NCBI GenBank assembly: GCA_016650435.1
Contig: JAENVT010000044.1
Span: 1 to 9,562 of the forward strand
Origin: Ilumatobacteraceae bacterium
GTDB taxonomy: Bacteria > Actinomycetota > Acidimicrobiia > Acidimicrobiales > Ilumatobacteraceae
Length of the DNA stretch: 9,562 nt
Direction of reading: 5' to 3'
In this document: piece by piece, positions 6,869-9,562 of the stretch
Layout: every line of letters begins with the position of its first letter
Numbering within the stretch: the stretch's first letter is position 1
Position numbers and translations under genes: made by a program
The notes under the pieces: generated by a model
The model's input: the letters and a program-made list of their open reading frames with translations, nothing else
What the model was told of the DNA's origin: nothing
Database searches by the model: none

Positions 6869-8032
6869 ATGATCATCCGTAACGTCGACGCCTCCTGGTT
6901 GTCAGTGCCGATACCGAAGGAGGGCCAACACGTCTCCGACTTCGGTCGTATCAGCAGTTTCGACACGGCCCTCGTCCGTGTCGAGGTTGCCGGCGGCCTT
7001 GTCGGCTGGGGCGAGTCGAAGGCGGCGGTAGGCAGCGCCGGTACCTGCGCGGCGCTGGTGTCGTGCATCAATGAAGAGCTCGGCCCGCAACTCGTCGGTC
7101 AGGATGCTCGTCGGATCACACGGCTGTGGGAAGAGATGTACAACGGCTCTCGGGCGCACTATTCGCTCAGCCGCGGGCGCACCTTTCCCGCGCTCGGTCG
7201 ACGCGGGCTGAACGTCGCGGCGATCAGCGGGGTCGACATGGCGTTGTGGGATCTGCTCGGCAAGTCCCTCGGCGCGCCGGTGGTCGACTTGTGGGGTGGC
7301 GCCTGCCGGGCCGAAATGCCCCTCTATGCAAGTGGCGGCTGGGCGGACACCGCTGGAATCGGGGCAGAGTTGAACGGCTATGTCGGGCGTGGCTTCTCGG
7401 CCGTCAAGATGCGCGTCGGGGTGATGGACGGCGACGTCGATACCAGCATCGCCAGGGTCGCGGCGGCACGCTCTGCTCTCGGCCCGGGCATCGGTTTGAT
7501 GGTCGATGCCCACGGTACGTTCAGCGCCTCCGAGGCGAAGCGCTTCGCGGCGGGTGTCGAGCAATTCGGGGTGAGGTGGTTCGAGGAGCCCGTCAGCGCC
7601 GACGATCGCCGCGGCGCCGCCACCGTTCGATCCTCGACCAGCATCGCGATTGCGGCAGGAGAGAGCGAGTTCACCCGATTCGACTTTCGCGACCTGATCG
7701 AGATGGAGGCCGTCGACGTGCTGCAGCCGGATCTGGCCATCTGCGGCGGCCCGACAGAAGGTCGTCGGATCGCGGCGCTGGCTGAGGCCTATCAGTTGGA
7801 GCTCGCACCGCATTGCTGGGGTTCGGCGCTCTCGTTCAGCGCGGGGATGAGCCTGGCGTTCGCCAGCCCCGCGGCAACCGTGATCGAGTACTCACTCGGC
7901 GCGAATCCGTTCCTGCATGAACTTCCCGAGGAGACGATCGATGTTGCGGATGGACGTGTCGTCGCGCCGACCCGCCCCGGTCTCGGTGTTACGCCGCGCC
8001 AGGAATTCATCGCCGAGCACACGAGAAAGTAG
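6869..8032 (+). CDS. Enolase-superfamily (mandelate racemase/muconate lactonizing type) sugar-acid dehydratase candidate
   Basis: Predicted Mg-dependent enzyme of the enolase superfamily, 387 residues: an N-terminal capping domain (about 1-120) and a C-terminal barrel. Metal ligands are D213 in VDAHG, E239 in WFEEP and E265 in AAGES. The D288 (LQPDLAICGG) and H315 (APHCWG) dyad of the mandelate racemase subgroup is present, as is E340. On the other face the motif is K180-M-R182 rather than the usual KxK, and H215 sits where galactonate and mannonate dehydratases have a catalytic His. The stretch GESEFTRFDFRDLIE resembles rhamnonate-dehydratase-like members. The likely reaction is dehydration of a sugar acid to a 2-keto-3-deoxy acid; racemisation is possible. 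No clear Shine-Dalgarno precedes the ATG at 6869, so coupling to the epimerase gene is likely. Confidence 0.88.
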   Translation: MIIRNVDASWLSVPIPKEGQHVSDFGRISSFDTALVRVEVAGGLVGWGESKAAVGSAGTCAALVSCINEELGPQLVGQDARRITRLWEEMYNGSRAHYSLSRGRTFPALGRRGLNVAAISGVDMALWDLLGKSLGAPVVDLWGGACRAEMPLYASGGWADTAGIGAELNGYVGRGFSAVKMRVGVMDGDVDTSIARVAAARSALGPGIGLMVDAHGTFSASEAKRFAAGVEQFGVRWFEEPVSADDRRGAATVRSSTSIAIAAGESEFTRFDFRDLIEMEAVDVLQPDLAICGGPTEGRRIAALAEAYQLELAPHCWGSALSFSAGMSLAFASPAATVIEYSLGANPFLHELPEETIDVADGRVVAPTRPGLGVTPRQEFIAEHTRK

Positions 8033-8044
8033 AGGACAAGTCAG

Positions 8045-8977
8045 GTGATCGTCTTGCTCGAATCGGTTCATCCGGACGCACTCGCTCTGCTCGAACGAGC
8101 CGACCGTGTGCGCGTGATGGCGAACCCGATCGAGTTGGACGCCGACGTTCCGCTCGACGAGGTACGCGCCGTGTTGACACGCGGGCGAGGCCGAATCACC
8201 GCTGAGATGTACGGTCGACTGCCGAACCTCCAACTCGTTGGCCGGTTTGGCGCGGGTCTCGACAACATCGACACCGCTGCAGCGAAGACGTCGGGTATCG
8301 CCGTAGTGCATGCGCCCGGTCGCACCACGTATGCCGTCAGCGAGCACGCGTTGATGCTGATGTTGGCCCTCGCCCGCCGAGTGGTGGTGCTCAACGGTTC
8401 GGTCAAGCGCGGCGCGTGGAATGTGCGGGAGGGATACGAGGGTGTCGAGCTTCGCGGCAAGCGACTCGGCGTGATCGGGCTCGGGGCGATTGGGCGTCGG
8501 ATTGCGGAAATCGGCACAACGCTCGGCATGACTGTGGCTTACTGGAGCCGCGCGTCGCGTGACGTCACGCTGCCCCTGCTCGAACTCGATGAGCTCGTAT
8601 CGACGACCGACATCATCCAGATATGCGTCGCGTTGACGCCCGAGACGCGCGGCCTGCTCGGATCCGATCAGTTCGCTCGGATGAAGCGCGGCGTACTGGT
8701 GGTCAATACGGCGCGAGCCCAGATCGTCGATCACAAAGCGTTATTCGCGGCAATCACTGCTGGCATCGTCGGCGGTTATGGCACCGACGTGTGGGAGCCG
8801 GAGCCCCCGGCCATCGACGATCCGTTGCTCGCCGATGAGCGCGTCGTGATCACGCCCCACGTCGCCGGCCTGACCGACGTTACCTACCGTGAAATCTGTA
8901 TCGAACCCGCTGCTGCTGCCGTCGCCATCCTTACCGGCGCCGAGCCCGACCCGACGTGTGTCTATTCCAATGAGTAA
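8045..8977 (+). CDS. D-isomer-specific 2-hydroxyacid dehydrogenase, probably NADP(H)-dependent
   Basis: Soluble oxidoreductase interconverting 2-hydroxy and 2-keto acids, 310 residues, normal length. The nucleotide-binding motif GLGAIG is at 145-150. Catalytic residues are R224 (NTARAQ), E253 (VWEPEPP) and H272 (TPHVAG). The substrate-loop segment GRFGAGLDNID (66-76) is the family pattern. After the second strand, VAYWSRASR (164-172) has Ser/Arg where NAD-specific members carry an Asp. This matches NADPH-using glyoxylate/hydroxypyruvate reductases such as GhrA (inference). The GTG start at 8045 has GAGGA (8032-8036) eight bases upstream, overlapping the stop of the previous gene. It may reduce a keto acid made by the dehydratase or by the TIM-barrel lyase candidate, or recycle glyoxylate or hydroxypyruvate. 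A phosphoglycerate dehydrogenase role is less likely because the regulatory C-terminal domain is absent. Confidence 0.92.
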   Translation: MIVLLESVHPDALALLERADRVRVMANPIELDADVPLDEVRAVLTRGRGRITAEMYGRLPNLQLVGRFGAGLDNIDTAAAKTSGIAVVHAPGRTTYAVSEHALMLMLALARRVVVLNGSVKRGAWNVREGYEGVELRGKRLGVIGLGAIGRRIAEIGTTLGMTVAYWSRASRDVTLPLLELDELVSTTDIIQICVALTPETRGLLGSDQFARMKRGVLVVNTARAQIVDHKALFAAITAGIVGGYGTDVWEPEPPAIDDPLLADERVVITPHVAGLTDVTYREICIEPAAAAVAILTGAEPDPTCVYSNE

Positions 8978-9006
8978 AAACCGGCAACCCCTGAGGGAGA
9001 AGAATC

Positions 9007-9408
9007 ATGTGCTTCGTTTGTGTCGCTGATGTCGAGTGGGAAGAACTCGACTGGGGTGAACTTGGTTGGGTCGTGCGACCTGCCAACGTGCCCGAAGGAA
9101 CCAAGTTGTGTGTGCTCGATGTGAAGATCCAACCCGGCCAGGGCCACGACTTCCACCGGCACCCGAACCAAGAGGAAGTGATCCTGCTTCGCAGCGGCAC
9201 CATCGAGCAGTGGATTCGCGAGGAACGCAAGCAGTTGAGCTCCGGTGACGTGGCGTTCATTCCGATGGACACGGTCCACGCCACGTTCGTGGCGCCGGAC
9301 GCAACTGAACCGGCTCGACTGTTGGTGGTGCTTGGTCCAAGTCACGGCATCGCCGGTTACGAAGCCGTTGACGCATCGACCGAGGAGCCGTGGGCCTCGC
9401 TCAGATAA
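9007..9408 (+). CDS. Small single-domain cupin protein
   Basis: Cytoplasmic beta-barrel protein of 133 residues with one cupin domain. Motif 1 is GQGHDFHRHPNQEE (45-57), giving metal ligands H50, H52 and E56 or E57. Motif 2 is GDVAFIPMDTVHATF (80-94), giving H91. All four ligands are present, so a metal site is likely. The N-terminus (MCFVCVADVEWEEL) has no signal peptide. GAGGGAGAAG lies just before the ATG at 9007. As the last gene of the operon it may be an isomerase, lyase or small-molecule binding protein for a pathway intermediate. Single-domain cupins are too diverse for a firm call. It may equally be an accessory sensor or damage-control enzyme. Confidence 0.85.
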   Translation: MCFVCVADVEWEELDWGELGWVVRPANVPEGTKLCVLDVKIQPGQGHDFHRHPNQEEVILLRSGTIEQWIREERKQLSSGDVAFIPMDTVHATFVAPDATEPARLLVVLGPSHGIAGYEAVDASTEEPWASLR

Positions 9409-9439
9409 TGGTCGGTCAGACCGGCGCGGTGACCGGCTA
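9409..9439. terminator. Possible bidirectional terminator hairpin between convergent genes
   Basis: The cupin stop at 9408 is followed at once by an inverted repeat. CGGTCA (9413-9418) pairs with TGACCG (9430-9435), extended outward by four more pairs (two of them G-U) to 9409/9439 and inward by CCG/CGG around a GCG loop. It fills the gap between the operon and the convergent permease gene and overlaps that gene's stop codon. No T run follows on either strand, so efficient intrinsic termination is uncertain. Confidence 0.45.
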
Positions 9440-9562
9440 GCTCGCTCGCAGCGCGTCGATTGGCTCGACGGCGCAAGCTCGCCATGCGGGGTACGCGCCG
9501 GCCATCACTCCGATCAGCACACCGAGGAGCGGCGCTCCCGCCGCGAGGCGAAGATCGAGCAC
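9437..9562 (-). CDS. FtsX/MacB-type ABC transporter permease, C-terminal fragment
   Basis: Reading the minus strand from the right edge gives 41 in-frame residues followed by TAG (complement of 9437-9439). The peptide has a hydrophobic stretch LLGVLIGVMAGAYPAWRA and ends PIDALRAS. The G(I/V)xAGxYPAWRAxxxxPxxALR pattern is the hallmark of the last transmembrane helix and tail of FtsX-domain permeases (MacB, LolC/E and related export or mechanotransmission systems). Only the tail is in the window; the rest, and probably an ATPase partner, lie to the right. It converges on the catabolic operon and shows no functional link to it. The fragment is below usual ORF-size cut-offs and is easily missed. 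Confidence 0.85.
   Translation of the reverse strand: MLDLRLAAGAPLLGVLIGVMAGAYPAWRACAVEPIDALRAS

Larger units (their letters stand above)
1..9408 (+). other. Ten-gene sugar/sugar-acid catabolic operon (5' end outside window)
   Basis: All ten plus-strand genes are packed head to tail. Overlaps are ATGA at 693, GTGA at 1427, TGATG at 3894 and GTGA at 5101. The gaps are 37, 40, 9, 12 and 29 bases. This spacing implies co-transcription and, at the overlaps, translational coupling. I saw no promoter-sized gap, so the promoter and probably the Liv-type permeases, substrate-binding protein and regulator lie to the left of the window. The mix of importer ATPases, a sugar oxidoreductase, two sugar-isomerase barrels, an acid-sugar dehydratase family member, a 2-hydroxyacid dehydrogenase and a cupin points to catabolism of a carbohydrate-derived compound. 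The substrate cannot be read from the sequence. Confidence 0.85.

Noticed and set aside
6902..7813. 303-codon minus-strand open frame opposite the enolase-superfamily gene
   Set aside because: No domain recognisable, and the plus strand has intact metal ligands and the Asp/His dyad.
8978..9006. CCCTGAGGG in the gap before the cupin gene as a hairpin
   Set aside because: The arms leave a one-base loop, which is sterically impossible for a stable stem; the stretch is better read as part of the purine-rich ribosome binding site.

Overview
The window looks like part of a chromosome from a high-GC bacterium. GC-rich codons, GTG/TTG starts, four-base gene overlaps and the protein families suggest an actinobacterium-like organism, possibly of the Acidimicrobiia type. 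That placement is an impression from base composition and style, not a phylogenetic result. I saw no rRNA, tRNA, CRISPR array, insertion sequence or phage gene.

Positions 1 to 9408 are one tightly packed plus-strand gene train of ten genes, probably a single operon that begins upstream of the window. It opens with the two ATPase subunits of a branched-chain amino-acid-type (Liv/HAAT) ABC importer: livG-like (cut by the left edge) and livF-like. Eight enzyme-type genes follow: a Gfo/Idh/MocA NAD(P)-dependent sugar oxidoreductase; an unusually long sugar-isomerase/epimerase-type TIM barrel; a UPF0261 (Tm-1-like ATP-binding domain) protein; its usual partner, a PEP-hydrolase-like TIM barrel; a D-tagatose 3-epimerase-like enzyme with a complete active site; an enolase-superfamily (mandelate racemase/muconate lactonizing type) acid-sugar dehydratase candidate; a D-2-hydroxyacid dehydrogenase that looks NADP(H)-dependent; and a small cupin. 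Adjacent genes overlap by 1 to 4 bases or are separated by at most 40 bases, so there is no room for internal promoters of ordinary size.

Taken together, this reads as uptake and catabolism of a carbohydrate, sugar acid or polyol derivative. A substrate would enter through the Liv-type importer, be oxidised by the Gfo/Idh enzyme, be isomerised or undergo elimination on the TIM-barrel enzymes, be dehydrated by the enolase-superfamily enzyme and be reduced or oxidised by the 2-hydroxyacid dehydrogenase. No sugar kinase, classical aldolase, regulator, permease or substrate-binding protein is visible. The permeases and binding protein are probably upstream. The UPF0261 and PEP-hydrolase-like pair is the least understood part and could supply the missing activation and carbon-carbon cleavage steps. 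The same two domains are fused in the plant antiviral protein Tm-1, so this operon places the split bacterial version in a metabolic setting.

The operon ends at about 9408 in a hairpin lying between convergent genes. From 9437 to the right edge the minus strand encodes the C-terminal tail of an FtsX/MacB-type ABC permease, an unrelated neighbour.
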